Source: Arthrobacter sp. SW1
Lineage (GTDB): Bacteria > Actinomycetota > Actinomycetes > Actinomycetales > Micrococcaceae
Assembly (NCBI RefSeq): GCF_001766675.1
Contig: NZ_MJLT01000045.1
Span: forward strand, 186,001-250,000
Direction of reading: 5' to 3'
DNA: 64,000 nucleotides
The position numbers were made by a program, and so were the translations under genes. Every line of letters begins with the position of its first letter. The first letter of the stretch is position 1. The notes beneath the pieces are model-generated. The model searched no databases. It was not told the origin of the DNA and worked only from the letters and a program-made list of their open reading frames with translations. Shown here piece after piece: positions 18,479 to 26,718 of the stretch.

Positions 18479-19027
18479 ATGGTGACTGACGACGTATTTG
18501 CCGTCATTGCTGAGGCAACCCGGCGTGACATCCTGGTTTCCCTCCGCTCTGGGGACAAGGCTGTGGGGGAACTGGTCCAGGAGCTCGAAGCCAGCCAGCC
18601 CACCATTTCCAAGCATTTGAAGGTGCTCCGCGAGGCGGACCTGGTCAGCATGCGTGCCCAGGGCCAGAAGCGGTACTACGCCCTGAACCCCAAGCCGCTC
18701 GCCGGGATCGCGAGCTGGCTGGAAACCTTCGACGTCGGCACGGCCTCGGGCGCGGCGCCCGCCGCCCCTGCCGCCCAGCGTCGCAAGGGCCTCGCGAAGG
18801 CTGCCGCCCAGCCCGCCGCCGTCGCGGGTTCCGCTGCGCAGGGCGCCCGCCCGGCGGCCGCCGTACACGCAACCCAGCCGGCACAGGAAACCGGTGTTCC
18901 CGTACCGGCTGCGCTGGATGACACTGTGCCCCAGCAGATCGGCCGCACCGTGGGCCGCGCCGCGACGAAGGCCGCGGACCTGCTGTCCAAGCTGCCCGAG
19001 CTGCCCAAGTTCGGCCGGAAGAAGTAA
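18479..19027 (+). CDS. ArsR-family regulator with long Ala-rich tail
   Basis: A 182-residue regulator. Residues 1-80 form a compact ArsR/SmtB winged helix (DDVFAVIAEATRRDILVSL, then the recognition helix SQPTISKHLKVLREADLV, and a wing ending RYYALNP). No metal-binding cysteine motif is present. Unlike ordinary ArsR proteins of about 100 residues it continues with about 100 residues very rich in Ala, Gln and Pro, and ends in a short amphipathic and basic segment (LLSKLPELPKFGRKK). TAGGGT lies seven bases before the ATG and GGGAGG overlaps that spacer, so it could use either mode of initiation. Target unknown; the divergent membrane protein gene is a candidate. Confidence 0.8.
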   Translation: MVTDDVFAVIAEATRRDILVSLRSGDKAVGELVQELEASQPTISKHLKVLREADLVSMRAQGQKRYYALNPKPLAGIASWLETFDVGTASGAAPAAPAAQRRKGLAKAAAQPAAVAGSAAQGARPAAAVHATQPAQETGVPVPAALDDTVPQQIGRTVGRAATKAADLLSKLPELPKFGRKK

Positions 19028-19041
19028 CTTCCGGGAGTCGG

Positions 19042-19188
19042 GCGGTGGTCGAGCCTGTCGAGACCTAGATTCTGGTGGTCGAGCTTGTCGAGACCTGGAC
19101 TCTGGTGGTCGAGCTTGTCGAGACCTTGATCTCGACAGGCTCGATCACCGACAAGCTCGATCACCGGTTACTCGACCACCGGCTACTT
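19042..19188. repeat. REP-like palindromic repeats, subfamily B (locus 3)
   Basis: Three forward units GGTGGTCGAGCYTGTCGAGA (19043, 19074, 19104 approximately), separated by CCTAGATTCT-like spacers, then inverted units ATCTCGACAGGCTCGATCAC and GACAAGCTCGATCAC. This GTCGAG subfamily differs from the GTCGAAA subfamily at 9 and 13 kb. The 3' part, including CGGTTACTCG and GGCTACTTGTTCAGCAGCC, is nearly repeated at 27474-27513. It lies between the convergent ends of the ArsR gene and the RpiB-type gene. Confidence 0.85.
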
Positions 19189-19190
19189 GT

Positions 19191-19649
19191 TCAGCAGCCC
19201 TCGAAATCGCTGAGCACCCGGACCTTGTCGGCCGATGCCGAAGCCGGATCGAAGGCGTAGCCCACCCATTCCTTGGCCAGGCGGCGTGCCAGTTCGAGGC
19301 CTACCACGCGCTGGCCCATCGTCAGCACCTGGCAGTCGTTGGACAGGATCGAGCGCTCCACGGAGAACGAATCGTGTGCCGCGGTGGCGCGGATTCCGGG
19401 GACCTTGTTCGCGGCGATCGCCACCCCGATCCCGGTTCCGCAGAACAGGATGGCCCGGTCCGCGCGTCCGTCGCGGATCATTTCCCCGGCCGCGATGCCC
19501 ACGTACGGATACGGCTTGCGGAAGTCCTCATCCGCCCGGTTGACTCCGATGTCGATCACCTCGGTGATCCTCGGATCGGCCTGGAGGTCGGCAAGGATGC
19601 GGTCCTTGTAATCGACGCCGGCTTCGTCGGCGCCCACGATGATGCGCAA
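19191..19649 (-). CDS. RpiB/LacAB-family sugar phosphate isomerase (D-erythrulose-4-phosphate isomerase-like)
   Basis: A 152-residue RpiB-type isomerase that interconverts aldose and ketose phosphates. Features are the N-terminal IIVGADEAGVDYK (phosphate loop region), FCGTGIGVAIAANKVPGIRA (the conserved anion-hole segment), HDSFSVERSILSNDCQVLTMG and a normal family length. The start is TTG at 19649: AGGAG lies seven bases upstream and overlaps the stop of the kinase gene. In Mycobacterium smegmatis, DerI/EryI enzymes of this family convert D-erythrulose-4-phosphate to D-erythrose-4-phosphate, which fits the kinase next door. Its last codons fall inside a segment shared with the lldD 3' end. 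Confidence 0.85.
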   Translation of the reverse strand: MRIIVGADEAGVDYKDRILADLQADPRITEVIDIGVNRADEDFRKPYPYVGIAAGEMIRDGRADRAILFCGTGIGVAIAANKVPGIRATAAHDSFSVERSILSNDCQVLTMGQRVVGLELARRLAKEWVGYAFDPASASADKVRVLSDFEGC

Positions 19650-19659
19650 GATGGTTCTC

Positions 19660-21390
19660 CTAAACGGTGGCGGGGACTGCGGTGAAATGGGGCCCGACGG
19701 CGGCAAACACCATCGCGAGCGAGGTGGCCCCTGGATCCGGCGTGCCGATGCTCTTTTCCGCGAGCGGACGGGCCCGGCCCTTGAGCGGGCGCAGCGCGGA
19801 GGTGGCAGCGGCGGCTTCCGCAGCGGCGTCGGCCGCGGACGCCCAGGCGTCCTGTACCGGCGTTCCGGAGCCGACAGATGCCGAGAAGGAGGAAACGAAC
19901 GGCAGCAGCGCATCCACCATGGTCTTGTCGCCGATCTCCGCCTTGCCGAGGCCGGTGATCCGGTCCGCGAAGGCGCGTACCGCGCCGGACAGGACCTCCG
20001 CCGTCGGGGTTTCCTCATCGCCGAGCCGCTCGCCGAACGCGCGCAGTCCGGCGCCCCACAGCACGCCGGAGGTTCCGCCGGCCTTGTCGGCCCAGGCATC
20101 ACCGCCCGCGGTCAGCAGCGAACCGGCTCCGGCGCCGGATGCGAGGGCCGAGCGGGCGGCCTCGAGCGCGGCGGAGGAGCCGCGGACCATGCCCCGGCCA
20201 TGGTCGCCGTCGCCCGCGATCGCGTCCATGCCGCCCAGCATCGGCTCGGCGGAACGCAACAGGGCGGCGGCTTCCTCGAGGGCGGCAAGGCACTGGCCTG
20301 CGTAGGCACGCGAATCCTCGGTGGCGGAATAGCCCGTGGCAGCGGCAGCAACGGCGTCGGGACGTTCTTCCACGCCCGGAGCGGCGCTGAAGCCGGTCGA
20401 ACCACGGCGGTATGCCGGGGTGAGGGCAGGCGCCGTCCAGAACTCTTCCAGTTCCTGGTCCAGCCAGGTCACCGTCAGCGAGACTCCGGCCATATCCAGG
20501 CTGGTCACCAGCTCGCCGACCTCGGGCATTACCAAGGTGTACCCGGCGTCGCGGAGCAGGGGAGCCACCGTGCGCCAGAGCACGAACAGTTCCTCATGCT
20601 TGGTGGAGCCCAGCCCGTTGAGGATCACAGCCAGGCGCCCGTCGTGCTCCGTGGGTGCCTCCTCCAGCACGCGCCGCACCAGTTCCGTGCCGAGCTCGAC
20701 GGCGGTGGGCAGTTCCGTGTCGAACAGTCCGGGTTCGCCGTGGATCCCGAGGCCCAGGCCCATGTGGCCTTCGGGGAGCCGGAACAGCGGCCGGTCCGCT
20801 CCCGGGAAGGTGCACCCGCTGAACGCGGTGCCGATGGTGCGGGTACGGCTGTTGGCTTTGCGTCCCACCCGGACCACGGACGCCAGGTCCAGCCCGGCCT
20901 CCGCGGCTGCACCCATGACCTTGAAAACGGTGAAGTCACCGGCGATCCCGCGGCGTTTCTCGGCCTCGGAGCCGGGGGCGCTGGCGATGTCGTCGGTGAC
21001 CAGGACGTTCTCGGCCTGGATTCCCTCGGAGGCAAGGCGCTCGCTCGCCATCCCGAAGTTCAGGACATCGCCGGCGTAGTTGCCGTATGTAAAGACCACT
21101 CCGGCCCCGGATTCGACAGCCTTGGCCACGGAGTAGGCCTGCTGCGCCGAAGGCGAGGTGAAGATATTTCCCACCACGGCACCGTCGGCAAAGCCCGGGC
21201 CGATGATGCCGGCGAAGGCCGGGTAGTGGCCGGAACCGCCACCGGTGATGACAGCGACCTTCGGCGCGGCCGGCCGGTGTCGGCGGATGGCGCCGCCTTC
21301 AACCTGGCGGACGAGGTCCGAGTGGGCATCGCAAAAACCGGCGAGGGCTTCATCGGCGAAGTCGGCGGGATCGTTGAAGATTCTGGTCAT
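19660..21390 (-). CDS. Dihydroxyacetone-kinase family sugar kinase (fused K and L domains; erythrulose kinase-like)
   Basis: A 576-residue ATP-dependent kinase. The N-terminal DhaK-like domain carries VAVITGGGSGHYPAFAGIIG, FTYGNYAGDVLNF and the substrate-histidine motif GLGIHGEPG. The C-terminal DhaL-like domain holds the Mg-ATP motif AIAGDGDHGRGM and GGTSGVLWGAGL. Fused enzymes of this kind phosphorylate dihydroxyacetone or, as LerK/DerK, L- or D-erythrulose. The adjacent RpiB isomerase and SDR favour a tetrulose over dihydroxyacetone, but the sequence alone cannot settle it. Ten bases separate it from the isomerase gene, and 41 from the SDR. Confidence 0.88.
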   Translation of the reverse strand: MTRIFNDPADFADEALAGFCDAHSDLVRQVEGGAIRRHRPAAPKVAVITGGGSGHYPAFAGIIGPGFADGAVVGNIFTSPSAQQAYSVAKAVESGAGVVFTYGNYAGDVLNFGMASERLASEGIQAENVLVTDDIASAPGSEAEKRRGIAGDFTVFKVMGAAAEAGLDLASVVRVGRKANSRTRTIGTAFSGCTFPGADRPLFRLPEGHMGLGLGIHGEPGLFDTELPTAVELGTELVRRVLEEAPTEHDGRLAVILNGLGSTKHEELFVLWRTVAPLLRDAGYTLVMPEVGELVTSLDMAGVSLTVTWLDQELEEFWTAPALTPAYRRGSTGFSAAPGVEERPDAVAAAATGYSATEDSRAYAGQCLAALEEAAALLRSAEPMLGGMDAIAGDGDHGRGMVRGSSAALEAARSALASGAGAGSLLTAGGDAWADKAGGTSGVLWGAGLRAFGERLGDEETPTAEVLSGAVRAFADRITGLGKAEIGDKTMVDALLPFVSSFSASVGSGTPVQDAWASAADAAAEAAAATSALRPLKGRARPLAEKSIGTPDPGATSLAMVFAAVGPHFTAVPATV

Positions 21391-21431
21391 GGCGGGTCCT
21401 GGTTCTCGGGAGAGCGGGCGAACGGGGCGGA

Positions 21432-22205
21432 CTAGTGAATGTGGCTGCCGCCGTTGATGTCGATGGTGGTGCCGGTCAGGTAGGCCGAGTCCTCTGAGGA
21501 CAGGAAGGTGATGACGGCGGCGACTTCCTCCGTGGTGGCGTTGCGGCCCAACGGGATGCCGGCGTTGATGGCGTCTTCCTGCTCCTGGGTGCTGCCCACG
21601 CGGATGTTGGTATCCACGGCGCCGGGAGTGATGGCGTTGACCGTCACTCCGGTGCCGCCGATTTCACGGGCGAGGGCCTTGGTGAAGCCCAGGATCGCGG
21701 CCTTGGCGGCAGAGTAGGGAACCTTGCCGAACACGCCGCCACCGCGCTGGGCGGAGACGGAGGACATATTCACGATCCGGCCCCAGCCGTTGGCAATCAT
21801 GTCCGGCAGGAAGGCCTTGGTCACCAGGTAGGTGCCGGTGGCGTTGACGTCCATGACCTTGTGCCACAGCTCAAGGGTGGTTTCAAGGAACGGGACCGGG
21901 GAGGTGATACCGGCGATGTTCGCCAAGGCGCCGACCGGAGGCAGGTTCCCGGCAGACACCTCGGCGGCGACGGCTGCCTGGGCGGCGGCGACGGAGGCTT
22001 CGCTGGCGACGTCGATTTCATAGCCGAAAGCCGGAACGTTGAATTCGTTGGCGATCTCGGCGGCGACCTTGGCGGACTTCTCGCCGTCGAGGTCCAGGAT
22101 GGCGATGCCCCAGCCTTCGCGGGCATAGCGGCGGGCGGTGGTCAGGCCGATGCCGCGTTCGGAGGTGGCTCCGGTGAGGACGGCGGTGCGCTGGGTGCTG
22201 GTCAT
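21432..22205 (-). CDS. Short-chain dehydrogenase/reductase (probable polyol dehydrogenase)
   Basis: A 257-residue classical SDR. The cofactor motif is TGATSERGIGLTTARRYA, with an aspartate after strand 2 (ILDLDGE) that favours NAD over NADP. The catalytic Ser-Tyr-Lys set is in MSSVSAQ and YSAAK. The C-terminal TGTTIDINGG is the usual family end. Within this operon a role in oxidising a tetritol or other polyol to the ketose used by the kinase is likely, similar to threitol and erythritol dehydrogenases. An AAGGAG site precedes the ATG. Members of this family have many substrates, so the exact one is open. Confidence 0.82.
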   Translation of the reverse strand: MTSTQRTAVLTGATSERGIGLTTARRYAREGWGIAILDLDGEKSAKVAAEIANEFNVPAFGYEIDVASEASVAAAQAAVAAEVSAGNLPPVGALANIAGITSPVPFLETTLELWHKVMDVNATGTYLVTKAFLPDMIANGWGRIVNMSSVSAQRGGGVFGKVPYSAAKAAILGFTKALAREIGGTGVTVNAITPGAVDTNIRVGSTQEQEDAINAGIPLGRNATTEEVAAVITFLSSEDSAYLTGTTIDINGGSHIH

Positions 22206-22232
22206 GGTGCTCCTTGGATGGTTGTGAAGGTT

Positions 22233-23081
22233 CTAGATGAGGTCAGTGATGACGCTGGCAGCCTTGGCCGCTGCCGCGGGGCGTTCCCCGTGGGTGACGT
22301 CGCGGGTTTCCAGTTCGAGCGAGAAATGCCCGGTATAGCCGGCGGTCCGGAGGGCGGCGAGCCCGGCTCCGAAGTCGGCCGCCCCGTTGCCGATGCTGAG
22401 GTTGATGTTGCCCGGCCGGGTTACATCCGCAGGCTCGGCGTCCCGCAGGTGCACGTGGGTGATACGGTCCGCGAAGCGGCCAACGAAGTCCACGGGATCG
22501 CCGCCGGACGCCACGATGTGGCTGAAGTCCATGACGACTCCGACGCCGGATCCAGCGAGACGGTCCGCGAGCAGTTGCGCGCGCTCCGTGTTCCAGCAGA
22601 GCCGGAAGTAGTGCAGGGATTCTGTCCAGAGTTCCGCGCCGTACTCGGTCGCCCGCCCGGCAGCATGGCTGAGCTGCTCGGCCACGGTGTCGAGATCCGC
22701 TTCCAGGCTCCTGATGGGGGTGTGGTCGAGTGCCCCGCAGGGCAGGACCAGCGCTTTCGCCCCGATTTCCGAGGCAAGGGCGAGCAGCATCCCAAGGTGC
22801 CGTTCGCGCGCGTCCCGCGCTCCGGCGTCGAGCACTGCGTTCAGGTCCCCGATGTCGCCGTTCACCGAACGGACGCGCAGCCCCGATTCCCGCACGACGG
22901 CGGCGACCGCCTCGACTGCCTGGGCGTCCAGTCCGTACGGCACATGGTCGCAGACGCCGGGGAGGGCGCCGAGGTCGATTTCCTCGAAGCCGAGGCTTGC
23001 GATGGTGCGCAGTGCCTCCGGCAATTCCTGGTGCCGGAAGCTGATGGAGGAGCAGCCCAGTCGTGGATGGAACATCGTCAT
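22233..23081 (-). CDS. Sugar phosphate isomerase/epimerase (hydroxypyruvate isomerase-like TIM barrel)
   Basis: A 282-residue xylose-isomerase-like TIM barrel. Features are RLGCSSISFRHQELPEALRT at the N-terminus, GFEEIDLG, the metal region LWTESLHYFRLCWN, VMDFSHIVASGGDPVDF, THVHLRDAE and the final GHFSLELETRD strand. It is the first gene of the leftward operon. The start used is the ATG at 23081 (AAGGA four bases upstream); a second ATG two codons on is possible. It may isomerise the free sugar or the phosphorylated ketose; D-apiose isomerase and L-erythrulose-phosphate isomerases are known relatives of this fold. Confidence 0.8.
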   Translation of the reverse strand: MTMFHPRLGCSSISFRHQELPEALRTIASLGFEEIDLGALPGVCDHVPYGLDAQAVEAVAAVVRESGLRVRSVNGDIGDLNAVLDAGARDARERHLGMLLALASEIGAKALVLPCGALDHTPIRSLEADLDTVAEQLSHAAGRATEYGAELWTESLHYFRLCWNTERAQLLADRLAGSGVGVVMDFSHIVASGGDPVDFVGRFADRITHVHLRDAEPADVTRPGNINLSIGNGAADFGAGLAALRTAGYTGHFSLELETRDVTHGERPAAAAKAASVITDLI

Positions 23082-23146
23082 TGATTCCTTGAGTCGTGCG
23101 CCCTGCCCAAGCATGGGCGCGTGATGCGGACCACTCTAGATTTGCC

Positions 23147-23234
23147 GACTGTCAACAGTCAACCTTTAGAGTTGACTGTTGACATTGATAGTGCGGCAGG
23201 TCACACTTGGCGTATTATGTTGACTGTCGACAGT
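23147..23234. promoter_or_regulatory. Divergent control region with three GntR-type operator copies
   Basis: Three related sites: GACTGTCAACAGTC (23147-23160), GACTGTTGACATT (23174-23186) and the perfect palindrome ACTGTCGACAGT (23223-23234). Leftward, TTGACT and TAGAGT spaced 18 bases form a promoter with the first site in its spacer. Rightward, TATTAT (23213-23218) is a -10 whose start point would fall inside the third site. A related site precedes the GntR gene at 26.7 kb. The layout suggests that one repressor controls both operons. Confidence 0.75.
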
Positions 23235-23277
23235 GGGGTGCCGGCAAGCATCGCACTCATCGAAAGGGAAAGAACAC

Positions 23278-24615
23278 ATGAGCAATGAAGCTCTGAGCAT
23301 GCGGGGTCCGGTCCACGGAACCAAGGAAGCCAAGCGCGTTGCGGTAGGTTCGGGCGTCGGCGCCGTCATTGAAACCTACGACTTCATCGGGTTCGGCACC
23401 GCCGCCGCCCTGTACTTCGGCACGGCCTTCTTCCCGGGCGCCGATCCTGTCACCGGAACCCTCGCCTCTTTCGCAACCCTCGGCGTCGGCTTCGCGGCAC
23501 GCCCCCTGGGCGGCATCATCGGCGGGCACCTGGGCGACAAGCTCGGCCGTAAGCCCGTGCTGGTTGCATCCCTGATCCTCATGGGCCTGGCCACTTTCGC
23601 CATCGGCCTCCTGCCCACCTACGCCCAGGTGGGCCTGCTCGCCCCCACCCTGCTGGTGATCGTGCGCATCATCCAAGGCCTGGCCTTCGGTGCCGAATGG
23701 GGCGGTGCCATCCTCATGAGCTACGAGCACGCACCCTGGAAGAAGAAGGGCCAGTTCACGGGAATCGTGCAGGCCGGCTTCCCGGTGGGCTTGCTCCTGG
23801 CCAACCTGGTGTTCCTTAGCAGCGTGGGCCTTGGCAGCGAATGGGCCTGGCGTGTGCCGTTCCTCGCGAGCATCGTCCTGGTGGCCGTCGGCCTCGTCAT
23901 CCGCTCCAAGGTGCCGGAGTCGCCGGTCTTCGAGGACGTGAAGAGCAAGGGCGACATCGTGAAGTCGCCCATTGCCGAAGTCATCAAGACCGATTGGCGG
24001 AACATCCTGCGCGGCATCGGCCTGCGTATCGCGGAAACCGCGGGCTACGCCGTCTCCGTTACCTACATGATTTCCTACCTGCACAGCACCCAGCTCGCGG
24101 ACAAGACCCAGACCCTCGTGGCGCTGTGCATCGCCGCCGCCATCGGCATTGTGGCCACCTATTCATGGGGCAAGCTCACGGACAGGGTCGGACGCCGCAC
24201 CGTGTATGTCTGGTCCACGGCATTCGCCGTAGCCTTCGGCATTCCGATGTTCCTGCTGGTCAACACCGGGCTCTTCTTCCTCATCATCGCCACGATCGTG
24301 ATCGCCTACGCAGTCTGCCAGAACTCCCTGGCCGGAGCGCAGGGCGCCTGGTTCCCCGAACTGTTCCAAGCCAAGACCCGTTCCTCTGGCGCCTCCCTGG
24401 CGTACCAGATCTCCGCGATGGTCTCCGGCTTCACGCCGTTCATCACCACCTTGCTCTTTGTCAGCTTCGGCTGGATGGGCCCGGCGCTCCTGTTCAGCGT
24501 GTACGGAGCCATCGGACTGTGGGCTGCCATTGTCACCAAGGAAACCTGGGGCCCGCGCGAGCGGGAGCTCGCCGAAGAAGCCGCCGGGAAAACTCCCCAG
24601 CCGGTAGACGCCTGA
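23278..24615 (+). CDS. MFS transporter, metabolite:H+ symporter (MHS/ShiA-like) family
   Basis: A 445-residue inner-membrane permease with twelve predicted helices. The first signature, VGAVIETYDFIGFGTAAAL, and the loop GGHLGDKLGRKPVL between helices 2 and 3 are diagnostic of the MHS group (ShiA, ProP, KgtP). The long cytoplasmic segment FEDVKSKGDIVKSP is central. MHS members usually carry carboxylates or zwitterions, so a sugar-acid substrate is worth considering, although the neighbouring enzymes handle ketose phosphates. The ATG follows an AAAGGGAAAG site. First gene of the rightward operon under the shared operators. Confidence 0.85.
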   Translation: MSNEALSMRGPVHGTKEAKRVAVGSGVGAVIETYDFIGFGTAAALYFGTAFFPGADPVTGTLASFATLGVGFAARPLGGIIGGHLGDKLGRKPVLVASLILMGLATFAIGLLPTYAQVGLLAPTLLVIVRIIQGLAFGAEWGGAILMSYEHAPWKKKGQFTGIVQAGFPVGLLLANLVFLSSVGLGSEWAWRVPFLASIVLVAVGLVIRSKVPESPVFEDVKSKGDIVKSPIAEVIKTDWRNILRGIGLRIAETAGYAVSVTYMISYLHSTQLADKTQTLVALCIAAAIGIVATYSWGKLTDRVGRRTVYVWSTAFAVAFGIPMFLLVNTGLFFLIIATIVIAYAVCQNSLAGAQGAWFPELFQAKTRSSGASLAYQISAMVSGFTPFITTLLFVSFGWMGPALLFSVYGAIGLWAAIVTKETWGPRERELAEEAAGKTPQPVDA

Positions 24616-24716
24616 CCTGGCACCACTGACATCCAAATACGCCTGACAACCATCGCAGTACATCCACAGCCGCCGGGTGCTCCCCCTCGGTGTGCCCGGC
24701 TGCGGAAGGACTTCCC

Positions 24717-25616
24717 ATGACTCTCTCATCCCTTGACGCCTCCGAGGCCACTGCTTCCGCGCCGGCCCCGGAACGCATCAGCAGCATCCGTGCCGCCGCC
24801 TACCGCATGCGCCACCACGCCCTGAACATGGGCGAGGTCCAGGGCCAGGGCTACGTCGGCCAGGCCCTCGGGGCAGCTGACATCCTCGCCGCTGTTTACG
24901 GTGATCAACTGCGCTTCCGTGCGGACGATCCGCATTGGGAGGGTAGGGACCGGTTCCTGCTCTCCACCGGCCATTACGCGATCGGCCACTATGCGGCACT
25001 TGCGGAGGCGGGGATCGTGCCGGTGGAGGAACTCGAAACCTATGGTTCGGACGATTCACGGCTCCCGATGTCCGGCATGTCCACCTACACCCCGGGCATG
25101 GAAATCTCCGGCGGATCCCTCGGTCACGGGCTCACCATCGCCGTCGGCATGGCCCTCGGCCTGCGCGCCCAGGGCTCGGACAGCCGGATCATCAATTTCC
25201 TGTCCGACGGCGAACTGGACGAAGGTTCCACCTGGGAAGCGGCTATGGGTGCGCATCACCACCAGCTCGGCAAGCTCACCGCCGTCGTCGACATCAACGC
25301 TCTCCAGGCGGACGGTGCCACGGACACAGTGCTGCGCACCGAACCGGTGACCGAAAAGTGGGAAGCCTTCGGCTGGTACACGCAGCGCGTGGACGGGAAC
25401 GACGCCGGCGCGCTGCTGGCCGCGTTCGACAACATCGCCTCCCGCTCGGCGGCCGTCGGCCGGCCCTCGGTGATCCTGTGTGACACCAGGGTGGGACGGG
25501 GCGTGCCGCTGCTGGAAAACCGGGAAAAGGCGCACTTCATGCGCATCGAAGAACACGAATGGCAGATCTGCCGCGAGCAGCTCACCGCAGGATACGAAGG
25601 GACGGCTTCAGCATGA
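24717..25616 (+). CDS. Transketolase N-terminal subunit (TPP-binding)
   Basis: A 299-residue protein equal to the N-terminal third of ordinary transketolase. The thiamine diphosphate motif is FLSDGELDEGSTWEAAMGAH ending at VVDINALQADG, and GGSLGHGLTIAVGMA precedes it. Its partner is the next gene, with an ATGA overlap, so the two chains are made together. Split transketolases occur in special carbohydrate clusters, for example D-apulose-4-phosphate transketolase (AptA/AptB). A GGAAGGA site precedes the ATG. It probably moves a two-carbon unit to or from the tetrose or branched ketose phosphate made by the divergent operon. Confidence 0.88.
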   Translation: MTLSSLDASEATASAPAPERISSIRAAAYRMRHHALNMGEVQGQGYVGQALGAADILAAVYGDQLRFRADDPHWEGRDRFLLSTGHYAIGHYAALAEAGIVPVEELETYGSDDSRLPMSGMSTYTPGMEISGGSLGHGLTIAVGMALGLRAQGSDSRIINFLSDGELDEGSTWEAAMGAHHHQLGKLTAVVDINALQADGATDTVLRTEPVTEKWEAFGWYTQRVDGNDAGALLAAFDNIASRSAAVGRPSVILCDTRVGRGVPLLENREKAHFMRIEEHEWQICREQLTAGYEGTASA

Positions 25617-26608
25617 GCGCCACCACCACCAAGCCCAAATTGAAGACCTCGGCGATGATCGCGTCCTTCGCCGATCCGGGCCAGAAAACCACGTCCGCCC
25701 CGTTCGGCCACGCCCTGGCCAAGGCGGCCGAGACAGATTCGCGGATTGTCGGACTCACCGCGGACCTCGGCAAGTACACGGACATGCACATCTTCGCCAA
25801 GGCCTTCCCGGAGCGCTTCTTCCAGATGGGTATGGCCGAACAGCTCCTGTTCGGCGCCGCGGCCGGAATGGCGGAAACCGGGTTGGTGCCTTTCGCGTCC
25901 ACCTACTCGGTCTTCGCGGCGCGGCGGGCCTACGATTTCCTGTGCCTGGACATTGCGGAACCGAACCTCAACGTGAACATCGTGGGCGGCCTGCCTGGTC
26001 TGACCACCGGCTATGGTCCAAGCCACCAGGCCACCGAGGACATGGCCATTTTCCGCGGCATGCCGAACCTGACCATCGTGGATCCCTGCGATTCGGTGGA
26101 CATCGAACAGGCCGTTCCGCAGCTGGCGGCCTCCGAAGGACCCACCTACCTGCGGCTGTTGCGCGGCAACGTCCCCACCGTCCTGGATGAGTACGACTAC
26201 ACCTTCGAACTCGGCAAGGCCAAGGTGCTGCGCGGCGGCAACGATGTGGTGTTCGTGTCGTCCGGCCTGATGACGATGCGCGCGCTCCAGGCGGCCGATG
26301 CCCTCGCCAAGCACAACGTTGACGTCGCGGTGGTCCACACGCCCACCATCAAGCCCTTCGATGCCGAAACGGTGCTGGCCGAAATCAACACGGACCGGCT
26401 CGCCGTCACCTTGGAGAACCACACGGTGGTGGGTGGATTGTTCGAAATCGTCGCCTCCGCCGTCGTGACGGCAGGGCTCGGCAAACGGGTGGTTCCCGTT
26501 GCTCTTCCGGACCAGTTCCTCGACGCCGGAGCGCTGCCCACGCTGCACGAACGCTACGGCCTCTCGGTGGACCGGATCGTCGCAAAGGTCCTGGCCGAGC
26601 TCGGCTGA
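25613..26608 (+). CDS. Transketolase C-terminal subunit
   Basis: A 331-residue protein matching the pyrimidine-binding and C-terminal domains of transketolase. The conserved FQMGMAEQLLFGAAAGMAET carries the glutamate that activates TPP, followed by VPFASTYSVFAARRAYDFL and GLTTGYGPSHQATEDMAIFR. The C-terminal domain begins near VVFVSSGLMTMRAL. Its ATG overlaps the stop of the N-subunit gene (ATGA). The pair would assemble as a two-chain enzyme in the cytoplasm. Transcription probably ends at the hairpin at 26620-26658. Confidence 0.88.
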   Translation: MSATTTKPKLKTSAMIASFADPGQKTTSAPFGHALAKAAETDSRIVGLTADLGKYTDMHIFAKAFPERFFQMGMAEQLLFGAAAGMAETGLVPFASTYSVFAARRAYDFLCLDIAEPNLNVNIVGGLPGLTTGYGPSHQATEDMAIFRGMPNLTIVDPCDSVDIEQAVPQLAASEGPTYLRLLRGNVPTVLDEYDYTFELGKAKVLRGGNDVVFVSSGLMTMRALQAADALAKHNVDVAVVHTPTIKPFDAETVLAEINTDRLAVTLENHTVVGGLFEIVASAVVTAGLGKRVVPVALPDQFLDAGALPTLHERYGLSVDRIVAKVLAELG

Positions 26609-26619
26609 ACGGACGCAAA

Positions 26620-26658
26620 CAGAAGTGCGGGGTCGGACGTACCGGCCCCGCACTTCTG
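26620..26658 (+). terminator. Hairpin after the transketolase genes
   Basis: Arms CAGAAGTGCGGGG (26620-26632) and CCCCGCACTTCTG (26646-26658) pair perfectly, extended by CGG/CCG, with a short ACGTA loop. It lacks a long T-run but is very stable. It lies 11 bases after the transketolase stop and before the regulator's own control region. Confidence 0.7.
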
Positions 26659-26666
26659 CCGTAGTA

Positions 26667-26696
26667 TCAACAGTTAAACGCCGACTGTAGGCAGTC
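26667..26696 (+). promoter_or_regulatory. Operator sites before the GntR gene
   Basis: GACTGTAGGCAGTC (26683-26696) has the same GACTG...CAGTC arms and the same 14-base span as the site at 23147. TCAACAGTTAA (26667-26677) resembles one half of it. Placed 20-50 bases before the regulator ATG, they suggest autoregulation. Confidence 0.65.
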
Positions 26697-26718
26697 GACC
26701 ATTGACATCGAGGTAGCC

